From the NCBI GenBank assembly GCA_964524125.1, contig CAZGBY010000001.1, forward strand, positions 27,154-91,153: 64,000 nt of DNA, given 5' to 3'. Below are positions 19,472-28,312 of this stretch, one piece after another. Under the pieces are notes generated by a model. The model was not told the DNA's origin. It worked only from the letters and a program-made list of their open reading frames with translations, and searched no databases. The number at the start of each line of letters is the position of its first letter. Position 1 is the stretch's first letter. The translations under genes were made by a program, and so were the position numbers. This stretch comes from CAG-307 sp964524125. GTDB taxonomy: Bacteria; Bacillota_I; Bacilli_A; Acholeplasmatales; Anaeroplasmataceae.

Positions 19472-20770
19472 ATGCTTACAAAAGTTTCAAACTTTATTAA
19501 ATTAAATAACTTAATAGAAAATAACGAAAAAATAGTAGTTGCTTTTTCGTATGGAATAGATTCAACAGTACTTTTAGATATACTTATAAAGCTAAATTAT
19601 AAGGTCATTATTGCTCATGTCAATCACAAACATAGACAAGAGTCTGAAATTGAAGAAAAAGATACTATAAAACTTGCAAAAAAATTAAATATTCCTTACT
19701 ATATTATGCATCTTGATGAAGATAAAACTAAAAACTTTCATTCTGATGCTCATCAAAAAAGATATAACTTCTTTATTGATGTTGCAAAAAAAGAAAATGC
19801 CAAATATATAGCTACTGCACATCATTTAAACGATAATTTAGAAACTATACTTCTTAATTTAATTAAAGGTTCTAATTTGTATGGATACGCAGGTATAAAC
19901 TCTCATCTTATGAAAGATAATATAAATATTGTAAGACCTCTTTTATGTCTTACTAAAGATGAAATTAAAGAATATCAAAAGATAAATAATTTAAAATTTT
20001 ATGAAGATTCTTCTAATAGTGAAGATTTGTTTAGAAGAAACAGAATTAGACATAATATAATTCCTAATTTACTAAGCGAAAATCCTAACTTATTTAATGA
20101 AGTTAAAAACTATTCTAATATGATGTTTGAAGCATTTAACTATATTAGAAAACAATCTATTAACTATCTTAAAGAAAATAATAATATTATTAATTTAAAA
20201 AGTTTTAAGGCATTAGATACTGCACTAAAGAAAGATATTATTTCTTTAATGCTTGAAAATAATAATCTTAATAGAAGTTATAATTTGATAAACTTGATTA
20301 ATAGTACGCTACTTAATGAAACCCCTCAAAATAATATTAGTCTATCTAATGATTATGTATTTAAAAAAAGATTTGATAAAGCATTTATAGATAAAAATAA
20401 TATCAGTAATAATGAAATATATTTAGAATTATATGAAAATAATGTGATTTTTGTAAAAAATACTAAATTTTATTTCACGAAAATCTTACCTAATAATAAT
20501 GTAAATTATTTAAAATTGTGCTATAATAATCTAAGATTTCCATTAATCTTAAGAACAAGAAAAAATGGAGATAAAATAAAAATGACTTATGGTCATAAAA
20601 AAATTAAAAATTTACTTATAGATTTGCACTTAACAACGGAACAGAAAAATAAAACTTTAATATTAGAAAACAATGGTGAAATTCTATGGGTATATAACTA
20701 TGCTAAATCACAAGATTTAATTTTAATGAAAGATAAATCTGATATTTACTTAGTTTATGAGGTGGAATAG
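19472..20770 (+). CDS. tilS: tRNA(Ile)-lysidine synthase
   Basis: A 432-residue member of the PP-loop ATPase family. It modifies C34 of the minor tRNA-Ile (CAU) to lysidine so that AUA is read as Ile, an essential function in an AT-rich genome. Visible marks are the N-terminal P-loop at residues about 24-34, HVNHKHRQES, the TAHHLNDNLETILLNLIKGS motif and the RRNRIRHNIIP motif. The C-terminal tRNA-binding domain also fits (LRTRKNGDKIKM). The P-loop reads FSYGIDS where the family usually has SGGxDS, so the second glycine position is Tyr. The rest is well conserved. It heads an operon with hpt 2 bases downstream, as in Bacillus. Confidence 0.95.
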   Translation: MLTKVSNFIKLNNLIENNEKIVVAFSYGIDSTVLLDILIKLNYKVIIAHVNHKHRQESEIEEKDTIKLAKKLNIPYYIMHLDEDKTKNFHSDAHQKRYNFFIDVAKKENAKYIATAHHLNDNLETILLNLIKGSNLYGYAGINSHLMKDNINIVRPLLCLTKDEIKEYQKINNLKFYEDSSNSEDLFRRNRIRHNIIPNLLSENPNLFNEVKNYSNMMFEAFNYIRKQSINYLKENNNIINLKSFKALDTALKKDIISLMLENNNLNRSYNLINLINSTLLNETPQNNISLSNDYVFKKRFDKAFIDKNNISNNEIYLELYENNVIFVKNTKFYFTKILPNNNVNYLKLCYNNLRFPLILRTRKNGDKIKMTYGHKKIKNLLIDLHLTTEQKNKTLILENNGEILWVYNYAKSQDLILMKDKSDIYLVYEVE

Positions 20771-20772
20771 AA

Positions 20773-21315
20773 ATGAAAAACGATATGCTAAAAACTTTAG
20801 TATCTAAAGAAGAACTTGAAAATATTTGTAAAAGAATTGGTAATGAAATTACAAATGACTACAAAAAAAAGAAACCTATATTAATTGGTTTACTTAAAGG
20901 TTGCGAACCTTTTATGTCTGATTTACTTAAATATATTAATACATATGTAAATATTGATTATATGAGTGTATCAAGTTATGAAGGTGGCACTTCTTCTACA
21001 GGTAATATTAGATTTAAAAAAGATATCGAAGTTGATATTAAAAATCAAGATATTATAATAATAGACGATATTATTGATACTGGACTTACTTTACATAATG
21101 TGATTGAAACACTTAAACAAAGAAATCCTAAATCAATCAAAACTATTTGTCTACTAGATAAACCCGAAGGAAGAAAAATAGATATTAAAGCTGATTATAT
21201 CGGTACAACTATAAAAAAAGAATTTGTAGTTGGATATGGACTAGATTATAAAGGATTTTATAGAAATTATCCTGAAATCGCAGTTCTCAAACCTGAAATA
21301 TACAATAAAAATTAG
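20773..21315 (+). CDS. hpt: Hypoxanthine phosphoribosyltransferase
   Basis: A 180-residue type I phosphoribosyltransferase that salvages hypoxanthine and guanine to IMP and GMP using PRPP. The PRPP-binding motif IIIIDDIIDTGLTL is at residues about 95-108. The flexible-loop region SVSSYEGGTSSTG and the C-terminal FVVGYGLDY purine-contact segment are typical. It starts 2 bases after tilS and is followed by ftsH, the conserved Bacillota order. Confidence 0.95.
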   Translation: MKNDMLKTLVSKEELENICKRIGNEITNDYKKKKPILIGLLKGCEPFMSDLLKYINTYVNIDYMSVSSYEGGTSSTGNIRFKKDIEVDIKNQDIIIIDDIIDTGLTLHNVIETLKQRNPKSIKTICLLDKPEGRKIDIKADYIGTTIKKEFVVGYGLDYKGFYRNYPEIAVLKPEIYNKN

Positions 21316-21324
21316 GAGGTATAT

Positions 21325-23397
21325 ATGGATAACAATCAAAACAACAATCAAAATAATCAAGGGAACCTTAATAATCAACAAAGAAAAAAGAGATTTGATT
21401 ATCATTTAATAATTACTATAATTATTTTATTTATTTTAGGATTTTTACTTGTTAAAAATTTAACATCTAATACCTATACTGAATTATCATATAATGAACT
21501 ATGTGATATTAAAGATGGTTCATATGAAGATTCAAATGGTGATGGAAGCGTTAAATCATACTTTAGTGGAAAAGCTATAAGTGCTAGCACAACTATTACA
21601 TTTAAAAAAGTTTCAGCAACACCTTTAAATGATTCAAACTCTGGAAATTTAAAAATAAAAGGTGAAGTTATAGAAACTACAGATGGTTCATCTACTACTT
21701 ACTACTTCTACTGTAATGTAACACCTGATCAATATAATGAAGTATGTACTGATTTGCCAATTACACTAAATGAAGCTTCAACAAGCTTCTGGAGTTATGT
21801 AATTAACTTTATACCAACTATCATTGTAATTGTATTTTTAATCTTTATGCTTAAAGGTGTCGGTGGTGGTCGCCAAGCAATGGATTTTGGTAAAAATAAA
21901 GCTAGACTTTCTCGTAATAAAACAGTTACATTTGATGATGTAGCAGGTTGTGATGAAGAAAAAGAGGAATTAGTAGAAGTTGTCGACTTTTTAAAGAATC
22001 CTCGTAAATACATTGAAATTGGTGCAAGAATTCCTAAAGGTGTATTACTATGTGGTTCACCTGGTACTGGTAAAACTTTACTTGCCAAAGCTGTAGCTGG
22101 AGAAGCAGGTGTTCCATTCTTCTCAATTTCAGGTTCTGACTTTGTTGAAATGTATGTCGGTGTTGGTGCATCTCGTGTACGTGACCTATTTAAAGATGCA
22201 AAAGATAATGCACCTTGTATAATCTTTATTGATGAAATAGATGCAGTAGGTCGTCAAAGAGGTGCTGGTATAGGTGGTGGACACGATGAACGTGAACAAA
22301 CACTTAACCAATTACTTGTTGAAATGGATGGATTTAATGTAAATCAGGGTATAATCATTATGGCAGCAACTAACCGTCCTGATGTACTTGATCCTGCGCT
22401 TTTAAGACCTGGTCGTTTTGATAGACAAATCACTATCTCAAATCCAGATGTAAAAGGCAGAGAAGCTATCTTAAAAGTTCATGCAAGAAATAAAAAATTT
22501 GCTGCAAACGTTAAATTTGATGAAATAGCTCACAGAATTCCAGGATTTAGTGGTGCTGATATTGAAAACTTATTAAATGAAGCTGCACTTTTAGCAGCCA
22601 GAGATAATCGTAAGGTTATTAACAAATTTGATATTGATGAAGCTACAGACCGTGTAATGATGGGACCGGCTAAAAAGAGTCGTGTAATTACACCTCAAGA
22701 AAAAAATGTAGTTGCTTATCATGAAGCTGGTCACGCAGTCATTGGATTAAAACTTGAAAAATCTAATGTAGTTCAAAAAGTTACAATCATCCCCCGAGGT
22801 CAAGCTGGTGGATATAATCTAATGTTACCTGAAGAAGAAACATATCTAGAAACAAAATCATCTTTAACTGCTCGTATTACTGGTTATTTAGGTGGTAGAG
22901 TTGCTGAAGAAATTATGTTTAATGAAGTTTCAACAGGTGCGTCAAACGACTTCCAAAACGCAACTAAAATAGCTCGTGCAATGGTTACTGAATATGGAAT
23001 GTCAGATTTAGGACCTGTTCAATATGAACAACCTAATGGTTCTGTTTTCTTAGGTAGAGATTATACTAAGGATAAGAATTTCTCTGAACAAGTAGCACTT
23101 GAAATCGATAGAGAAACAAGAAAAATTATTGAAAATTGTTACGAAAGTGCAAAACAATGTATCACTGATAATAGAACTTTATTATGTACTATAGCCGAAT
23201 ACTTAAAACGTGTTGAAACACTTACTAAATCAGATATTGATGAAATCAATTCAACAGGACATCTTCTTTGGTATGATAAAAAGAATAAAGATAATCCAGT
23301 CTTAATTGACGGAAAACCTATTTATGTTTATGAAGAACCTACATTAGAATCAGATACATCTTCTTCTCCTTCTTCTGAAATACATAACGAGGAATAA
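21325..23397 (+). CDS. ftsH: ATP-dependent zinc metalloprotease FtsH
   Basis: A 690-residue membrane-anchored AAA+ protease that degrades misfolded membrane and regulatory proteins. It has an Asn/Gln-rich cytosolic N-tail, TM helix 1 (about 29-48), an extracytoplasmic segment and TM helix 2 (about 155-175). The AAA domain follows, with Walker A GSPGTGKT (about 243; usual GPPGTGKT), Walker B IIFIDEIDAVGRQRG and the SRH GRFDRQI. Zinc site HEAGH is at about 465. AGGAGG lies 8 bases before the ATG. Length is normal. Confidence 0.97.
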   Translation: MDNNQNNNQNNQGNLNNQQRKKRFDYHLIITIIILFILGFLLVKNLTSNTYTELSYNELCDIKDGSYEDSNGDGSVKSYFSGKAISASTTITFKKVSATPLNDSNSGNLKIKGEVIETTDGSSTTYYFYCNVTPDQYNEVCTDLPITLNEASTSFWSYVINFIPTIIVIVFLIFMLKGVGGGRQAMDFGKNKARLSRNKTVTFDDVAGCDEEKEELVEVVDFLKNPRKYIEIGARIPKGVLLCGSPGTGKTLLAKAVAGEAGVPFFSISGSDFVEMYVGVGASRVRDLFKDAKDNAPCIIFIDEIDAVGRQRGAGIGGGHDEREQTLNQLLVEMDGFNVNQGIIIMAATNRPDVLDPALLRPGRFDRQITISNPDVKGREAILKVHARNKKFAANVKFDEIAHRIPGFSGADIENLLNEAALLAARDNRKVINKFDIDEATDRVMMGPAKKSRVITPQEKNVVAYHEAGHAVIGLKLEKSNVVQKVTIIPRGQAGGYNLMLPEEETYLETKSSLTARITGYLGGRVAEEIMFNEVSTGASNDFQNATKIARAMVTEYGMSDLGPVQYEQPNGSVFLGRDYTKDKNFSEQVALEIDRETRKIIENCYESAKQCITDNRTLLCTIAEYLKRVETLTKSDIDEINSTGHLLWYDKKNKDNPVLIDGKPIYVYEEPTLESDTSSSPSSEIHNEE

Positions 23398-23398
23398 A

Positions 23399-23653
23399 AT
23401 GAGAATTGATAAATACCTAAAAGTAAGTCGTATTATTAAAAGACGTACATTAGCTAAAGAAGCGACTGATTCAGAAAGAATACTTGTGAATAATAAACAA
23501 GTAAAACCTTCTTATAATGTTAAAATAGGTGATATTGTAACAATTTTATTTGGTAATAAAGAAGTTACTATAAAAGTATTAAATACAAATGATTCATCTA
23601 AAAAAGCGGATGCGTCTTTAATGTATGAACTTATAGACGAAAAAATACGATAA
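23399..23653 (+). CDS. rqcP: RqcP/YabO-type S4-domain RNA-binding protein
   Basis: An 84-residue protein consisting of one S4 domain (MRIDKYLKVSRIIKRRTLAK...VNNKQVKPSYNVKIGDIV). It matches the length and layout of RqcP, the ribosome-quality-control factor that helps RqcH add alanine tails to stalled peptides. The start overlaps the end of ftsH closely (TAAAATG). In Bacillus the gene sits directly before yabP-yabQ; here those two genes are about 4.4 kb further on. Confidence 0.88.
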   Translation: MRIDKYLKVSRIIKRRTLAKEATDSERILVNNKQVKPSYNVKIGDIVTILFGNKEVTIKVLNTNDSSKKADASLMYELIDEKIR

Positions 23654-23662
23654 AACAAATAC

Positions 23663-23688
23663 GGTCTACCAAAAATGGTAGACCTTTT
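23663..23688 (+). terminator. Terminator of the tilS-rqcP operon
   Basis: GGTCTACC, loop AAAAAT, GGTAGACC, then TTTTCT. It lies 10 bases after the rqcP stop. Confidence 0.9.
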
Positions 23689-23705
23689 CTATTTATCATG
23701 TCTAA

Positions 23706-24935
23706 TTATATACCTGCAATTGGAAGTACATAAACATCATCATCTAATTTATAAACCGTATCAGTATTACAGATAATTGCTTTAAAACCTAATTCATATT
23801 TAGTTTCATCTAATTGCTTAAATCCTTTTACTGCACTAAGATCAAATTTAATACCTTTTTTGCATTCAATTCGATGTAATTTTCCATCATATAAAATAAC
23901 TAAATCTATTTCATTCATATTTGAATCTCTATAATAATAAAAATCAGGTTCTATTCCATTATTTGTAAAACTCTTTCTTATTTCATTTATTATATAAGTT
24001 TCTAGAAATCTTCCTGCAAAATTACTATTCAATAAAACTTCACTTGAATTAAACTTAGCCAAATAACATGCAAGTCCAGTATCATTAAAATATAATTTAG
24101 GTCTTTTAACAATTCGTTTTGAAATAGAACTTTCATTATAAGGTTGTAATAAATATATTATATCTCCCGCTATTAAAACACTTATCCAACTCACAATTGT
24201 TTTTCTATCCACACCTATAACTTTTGCTAAATTATCATAATTTAACTCTTCTGCAGTTAAACTAGCAAGAAGTTCCATAAATCTCAAAAAAAGAAATTTA
24301 TTCTTTATATTTATTATTTGAGATACATCTCGTTCTAAATATGTTTCAACATAATCCGAGTAGAACTTTTGAATCTTTAATAAATCATTACTATATAATT
24401 CTGGATAGAAACCTTTAACTATATTTTCAAACAATTCTTTTATCGATAATGGATTTGATAAAGCTTTATTTTGTATTTTCATAATATTAAAGTCAAAAAC
24501 ATCTTCGCAACGATTTAATAGTTCATTTCTACTTAATGGTAACATGTGAATAATTGATACGCGACCAGCCAATGATTCTGTGATGCCTTCCATTAATTTA
24601 TAAAGCTGAGATCCTGTAAGGATATACATACCATAATTATTAATATGTCTTCTTTTTTCATTGTTAACAATTTCTTCAATGGCAGAAAATAATTGTGGTG
24701 CTCTTTGAACTTCATCAATGATTAAAGGCCATGGGTGTAATTGTAAAAACATATCAGGGTCATTTTGAGCTAATTCTCGTTCTCGTGAACTATCAAGTGA
24801 TACATAAGAAAAACCTTGTTCTTCAAAAGTAAAAGCTAATGTTGACTTTCCAACTTGTCTTGCACCAACTATAAGCGTTACTGGCTTAGATTTTACACTT
24901 ATTTGAATTTGTTCTAAAATACGTCTTTCAATCAT
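23706..24935 (-). CDS. AAA_14/DUF4143 ATPase (copy 1 of 4)
   Basis: A 409-residue protein. The N-terminal AAA_14 ATPase has Walker A VGARQVGKST (about 22-31) and Walker B PLIIDEVQRAP (about 69-79). The DUF4143 part has FYSDYVETYLERDVSQI followed by a winged-helix-like DRKTIVSWISVL. The C-terminus has EIDLVILYDG...RIECKK, the D...ExK layout of PD-(D/E)XK nucleases. Function of the family is unknown; ideas include defence, DNA transactions and mobile cargo. It opposes the housekeeping operon and sits between rqcP and fba. Unlike copies 2-4, no evenly spaced repeat array is visible upstream. GGAG lies before the ATG. Confidence 0.85.
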   Translation of the reverse strand: MIERRILEQIQISVKSKPVTLIVGARQVGKSTLAFTFEEQGFSYVSLDSSRERELAQNDPDMFLQLHPWPLIIDEVQRAPQLFSAIEEIVNNEKRRHINNYGMYILTGSQLYKLMEGITESLAGRVSIIHMLPLSRNELLNRCEDVFDFNIMKIQNKALSNPLSIKELFENIVKGFYPELYSNDLLKIQKFYSDYVETYLERDVSQIINIKNKFLFLRFMELLASLTAEELNYDNLAKVIGVDRKTIVSWISVLIAGDIIYLLQPYNESSISKRIVKRPKLYFNDTGLACYLAKFNSSEVLLNSNFAGRFLETYIINEIRKSFTNNGIEPDFYYYRDSNMNEIDLVILYDGKLHRIECKKGIKFDLSAVKGFKQLDETKYELGFKAIICNTDTVYKLDDDVYVLPIAGI

Positions 24936-24971
24936 AATATCATCTCCATTTATATAATATCATAGTATTTT

Positions 24972-24988
24972 AGGGAGTTCAACTCCCT
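24972..24988. promoter_or_regulatory. Palindrome upstream of DUF4143 copy 1
   Basis: AGGGAGTT-C-AACTCCCT is a nearly perfect inverted repeat 36 bases upstream of the start at 24935. It is followed on the plus strand by five T, but no plus-strand gene would need a terminator there. An operator is an alternative. Confidence 0.4.
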
Positions 24989-25007
24989 TTTTGCTTAAAG
25001 AAAAAGA

Positions 25008-25033
25008 AAACTGTAAATTTATACTTACAGTTT
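25008..25033 (-). terminator. Terminator of the zinc-ribbon gene
   Basis: On the minus strand AAACTGTAA pairs perfectly with TTACAGTTT across GTATAAAT and is followed by a T-rich tract (TTCTTTTTCTTT). Confidence 0.85.
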
Positions 25034-25042
25034 CACAAATTA

Positions 25043-25312
25043 TTAGATTGCTACAAAATATTTTTTATGACAATCACTACATTCATATACTTCTTTAGTT
25101 AAAGTTCTTAAAAATCTCAACTTCATACAATAAGGACATAAACACGACTCTCTACTTTGGGATAAATGAGCCTCTTCTATTTTTTTATAGCTAATTTCCG
25201 TATCATCATACGTTCTTAACAATCCCTGAAGTTCAGCTTCACTACAATTTAAACTGTAACTTAATTCTTTCCCTTCTGGTGATAAAATATCAATTTTTAC
25301 TTCATACATCAT
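25043..25312 (-). CDS. Small zinc-ribbon protein
   Basis: An 89-residue protein. The N-terminal half is a small alpha/beta segment (VKIDILSPEGKELSYSL). The C-terminal half has two CxxC knuckles, CPYC at about 59 and CSDC at about 78, that would bind one zinc ion. No named family. It has its own terminator and is divergent from fba. Two ATGs are adjacent (MMYEV) with AGAAGGG about 7 bases upstream. Function unknown; zinc ribbons of this size often bind nucleic acid. Confidence 0.7.
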   Translation of the reverse strand: MMYEVKIDILSPEGKELSYSLNCSEAELQGLLRTYDDTEISYKKIEEAHLSQSRESCLCPYCMKLRFLRTLTKEVYECSDCHKKYFVAI

Positions 25313-25444
25313 TAAAACCCTTCTTTCTTCAACGTTAATATTTTATCATAAAAAAATATATATAATAGTCTTGACAAACAATATTTTATTTTTTTATGAC
25401 TAACTCGTAACAAAAAAAATATTTAATACTAATTTTTTTATTTT

Positions 25445-25457
25445 TAAAACGCTTTCA
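25445..25457. promoter_or_regulatory. cre-like site overlapping the fba -35
   Basis: TAAAACGCTTTCA (reverse complement TGAAAGCGTTTTA) matches the catabolite-responsive element core TGAAANCGNT in all but the last positions. It overlaps the -35 region, suggesting CcpA control of fba. CcpA itself is not in the window. Confidence 0.55.
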
Positions 25458-25481
25458 TATTTTTAATTATTAGTGTATAAT
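25453..25481 (+). promoter_or_regulatory. Promoter of fba
   Basis: TATAAT at 25476-25481, with the -35 region TTTCAT 17 bases upstream. The ribosome site AAAAGGAGTGAG follows before the ATG at 25513. Confidence 0.65.
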
Positions 25482-25512
25482 AATATCACTTATAAAAAGG
25501 AGTGAGTTAATT

Positions 25513-26454
25513 ATGCCACTAGTAGATACTAGAGAAATGTTTAAAAAAGCTTATGAAGGAAAATATGCAATTGGTGCATTTAATATTAACAATATGGAGC
25601 AAATTCAAGGAATTATTGACGCTTGTTCAGAACTTAATAGTCCTGTAATCTTACAAGTATCAAGAGGAGCCAGAAAATATGCTAAACCTATTTATTTAAA
25701 GAAAATGGTTGAAGCTGCATGTCTAGATTCAAATATTCCTATGGCACTTCATTTAGATCATGGTGATTCATTTGAAACTTGTAAAGACTGTATAGATTCG
25801 GGATTTACATCTGTAATGATAGATGGTTCTCATCTATCTTTAGAAGAAAACATAGCACTTACAAAAAAGGTATGTGAATATGCACATTCACATGTACCAT
25901 ATGTTACTGTTGAAGGTGAACTTGGACGTCTTGCAGGTATTGAAGAACATGTTAATGTATCTGATGAAGATTCAAGTTATACTAATCCAGATGATGTAGA
26001 AAGATTCGTAAAAGAAACAGGTGTAGATTCTCTTGCAATCGCAATTGGTACTAGTCATGGTGCATTTAAATTTAAGCCTGGTACTAAACCTCAACTTAGA
26101 TTTGATATTTTAGAAGAAGTTGAAAGAAGACTTCCAAACTTTCCTATCGTATTACATGGTGCTTCTTCTGTTGTTCAAGAATATGTTAAAATTTTAGAAG
26201 CTAATGGTGGTAAAATGCCAAATGCAATTGGTATTCCTGAAGAAATGTTAAGACAAGCAGCTACAATGGCTGTATGTAAAATTAATATTGATTCAGATAT
26301 TCGCCTTGCTTGTACTGCAATGATTCGTAAGCATTTATTTAAACATCCAGATCATTTTGATCCACGTCAATATTTAACAGACGCAAGAGATGCTATCCAT
26401 GATATGGTTAAGCACAAGATTCAAGTAGTACTTGGTTCTGAAAATAAAGCTTAA
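25513..26454 (+). CDS. fba: Class II fructose-1,6-bisphosphate aldolase
   Basis: A 313-residue zinc-dependent aldolase that splits fructose-1,6-bisphosphate into DHAP and glyceraldehyde-3-phosphate in glycolysis. Visible motifs are LHLDHGDSFE with the catalytic Asp and a zinc His (about 79-88), SVMIDGSHLSLEENI, the EGELGRLAG loop, IGTSHGAFKF, VLHGASS (zinc His) and KINIDSD. It is monocistronic, with its own promoter, cre-like site and terminator. Confidence 0.97.
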   Translation: MPLVDTREMFKKAYEGKYAIGAFNINNMEQIQGIIDACSELNSPVILQVSRGARKYAKPIYLKKMVEAACLDSNIPMALHLDHGDSFETCKDCIDSGFTSVMIDGSHLSLEENIALTKKVCEYAHSHVPYVTVEGELGRLAGIEEHVNVSDEDSSYTNPDDVERFVKETGVDSLAIAIGTSHGAFKFKPGTKPQLRFDILEEVERRLPNFPIVLHGASSVVQEYVKILEANGGKMPNAIGIPEEMLRQAATMAVCKINIDSDIRLACTAMIRKHLFKHPDHFDPRQYLTDARDAIHDMVKHKIQVVLGSENKA

Positions 26455-26460
26455 TATTTT

Positions 26461-26482
26461 AAAGACCTTAGGGTCTTTTTTT
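26461..26482 (+). terminator. Terminator of fba
   Basis: AAAGACC, loop TTA, GGGTCTTT and a T run just after the fba stop. Confidence 0.88.
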
Positions 26483-26548
26483 ATTTAAAAGATACTTGTG
26501 TTTATTATTAAATATACTTATAAAACCAGCATTTTATGTCTAAAACTG

Positions 26549-26639
26549 CAAAGTCCCTTGAAAAAAGTGTAAAACATATAAGAAAGTCGCTTTAAAAAGG
26601 TGTAAAATCTCATTGAAAGTCGCTTTAAAAAGGTGTAAA
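26549..26639. repeat. Three 25-bp direct repeats, 33-bp period, before DUF4143 copy 2
   Basis: Units at 26549-26573 (diverged), 26582-26606 and 26615-26639. The last two are identical and begin GAAAGTCGCTTTAAAAAGG. The starts are exactly 33 bp apart, about three helical turns. The array ends 18 bases before the ATG at 26658. It is not a CRISPR: there are only three units and the spacers are 8 bp. It looks like an operator or iteron array for the gene it precedes. Confidence 0.85.
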
Positions 26640-26657
26640 CTATAGATGGTGATAAGT

Positions 26658-28007
26658 ATGTTTGAAAGAAAAATACTAAATTCAATAAACAAGTGGAAAG
26701 ACTCTTTAAAAATCAAAAAGAAAGCTTTAATTATTAAAGGTCTTCGTCAAATTGGTAAAACAACTATTGTGCAAGAATATTGTAATAAAAATTATGAAAA
26801 CGTAATTTATATCAATTTTATGAACAATGACACAATTAAGAAAGTATTTGATGGAGATTTAATTGTACCTAGAATTATTAGAGATTTAACAGCACTATTA
26901 CCAAATGCTAGATTTATTCCAAATAAAACAGTTTTAATTTTCGATGAACTTCAAGAATGTGCAAATGCACGTTCTTCTATAAAACCTTTTATGTTAGATG
27001 GTTCTTATGATATTATCGCAACTGGTTCATTGTTAGGTCTTCGTGGATATAATAAGAAAAAGTCTAAAGGAATACCAACTGGTTTTGAATATGTTCTTAC
27101 TATGAAACCAATGGATTTCGAAGAATTTTTATGGGCTAAAGGTATTAACAAAGATATAATTAATTATATTAAAGAATGTTTTATTAATAAAGAAAAAATA
27201 AGTGATACCACAAATAATTCTTTGATGAATTATTTTAGAGAATATCTTTGTGTTGGTGGAATGCCTGATGTTGTTGATACGTTTATTAGAACTTCTGATT
27301 TAAATCAAGTATATGATATTCAAACTAATTTACTTGAACAATATAAAGATGATTTTGGCAAACATCTTGATGAGGATGAAAATGAGTATTATAACCAAAA
27401 AGAACTTATAAAAATTATGGAAGTCTATAATAGTATTCCATCACAAATTGCTAAAGAAAACAAAAAATTCCAGTATAGTGTTGTAAATAAGTATGCTAAA
27501 TCAAGAGAGTATAAAAATGCTATAACTTGGCTTGAGGAATTTGGCCTTATTAAATTATGTCATAACTTAACATCTTTAGATACACCTTTAAATGCTTATA
27601 AAGATGAAGATTATTTTAAAATATATGTAGCTGATACTGGTTTATTTATTGCAATGTTAGAAAGAGGAACTACATTTAATATATTAAATAAGAATTTAGG
27701 TATTTATAAAGGAGCTATATACGAAAATATAGTAGCTGATGCATTTATAAAGTTAAATAAAAACCTGTATTATTATACTAAATCATCCGGCTTAGAAATA
27801 GATTTTATCACTATGTTTAACAACAAATTAACTCCTATTGAGGTTAAATCTACAAACGGTAACGCAAAATCATTAAAAACTATTTTAACAGATAATAACT
27901 ACAAAGTAGATTTTGCAATTAAACTAATAGATGGAAATATAGGTTATGCAAATAATATATTAACAATACCTTTATATTTAGGCTTTTTAATTAATGAAGA
28001 AGTATAA
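26658..28007 (+). CDS. AAA_14/DUF4143 ATPase (copy 2 of 4)
   Basis: 449 residues from the Met of MFERKILNS (26658), chosen over the ATG at 26646 because GGTGAT lies 6 bases upstream. Walker A is KGLRQIGKTT (about 28-37) and Walker B VLIFDELQECANA (about 94). The ATPase sensor ATGSLLG follows, then DUF4143 with YREYLCVGGMP-like EYLCVGGMPDVVDTFI. The C-terminal nuclease-like EIDFITMFNNKLTPIEVKST has D and ExK in register. It sits between fba and yabP, splitting a normally contiguous Bacillota order. A 3-unit repeat array lies directly upstream. Role unknown. Confidence 0.88.
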   Translation: MFERKILNSINKWKDSLKIKKKALIIKGLRQIGKTTIVQEYCNKNYENVIYINFMNNDTIKKVFDGDLIVPRIIRDLTALLPNARFIPNKTVLIFDELQECANARSSIKPFMLDGSYDIIATGSLLGLRGYNKKKSKGIPTGFEYVLTMKPMDFEEFLWAKGINKDIINYIKECFINKEKISDTTNNSLMNYFREYLCVGGMPDVVDTFIRTSDLNQVYDIQTNLLEQYKDDFGKHLDEDENEYYNQKELIKIMEVYNSIPSQIAKENKKFQYSVVNKYAKSREYKNAITWLEEFGLIKLCHNLTSLDTPLNAYKDEDYFKIYVADTGLFIAMLERGTTFNILNKNLGIYKGAIYENIVADAFIKLNKNLYYYTKSSGLEIDFITMFNNKLTPIEVKSTNGNAKSLKTILTDNNYKVDFAIKLIDGNIGYANNILTIPLYLGFLINEEV

Positions 28008-28024
28008 AACTTCTTCTTTTTTTG
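27996..28024 (+). terminator. Terminator of DUF4143 copy 2
   Basis: GAAGAAGT, loop ATAAA, ACTTCTTC and eight T. The left arm lies in the last codons of the gene and the stop codon is in the loop. Confidence 0.85.
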
Positions 28025-28066
28025 TATATTTGTTACTTAATATACATAACATTAATTGGTGAATAT

Positions 28067-28312
28067 ATGGAAATTAAAATGTTAAATAATGAAGAAATAG
28101 AGATTAAAGGAATTAAAAAAATAATAGAAATCACTCAAACAGAAGCTTCTTTAATGTTAGAAAACTCTCCTTTAATTATTAAAGGTGAAGATTTAACATT
28201 AGTTAAATCAAGCAATGAATTAGATACAATTATCTTAAAAGGTAAAATTTCATCATTAGATTTTAAAACTAAGAAAAACAAAGATAACTTCTTTAAGAAA
28301 CTATTTTCATAA
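28067..28312 (+). CDS. yabP: YabP/YqfC-family sporulation protein
   Basis: 81 residues from the ATG at 28067, which has TTGGTGA upstream; the earlier frame start at 28022 has none. The pattern (MLNNEEIEIKGIKKIIEITQTE, LENSPLIIKGEDLTLVKSS, LDTIILKGKISSLDF) is that of YabP/YqfC proteins. These are small beta-rich proteins made in the mother cell and needed for spore coat or cortex development. It overlaps yabQ by one base (TAATG). The YabP-YabQ pair is a marker of endospore formers, so either this organism sporulates or it keeps remnants of the pathway. Confidence 0.82.
   Translation: MEIKMLNNEEIEIKGIKKIIEITQTEASLMLENSPLIIKGEDLTLVKSSNELDTIILKGKISSLDFKTKKNKDNFFKKLFS

Noticed and set aside
21795..22088. 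Minus-strand 97-codon frame in ftsH
   Set aside because: Antisense to highly conserved AAA motifs; no ribosome site.
26549..26639. CRISPR-like array
   Set aside because: Only three units, 8-bp spacers that are not unique sequences of normal length, and no cas genes nearby.
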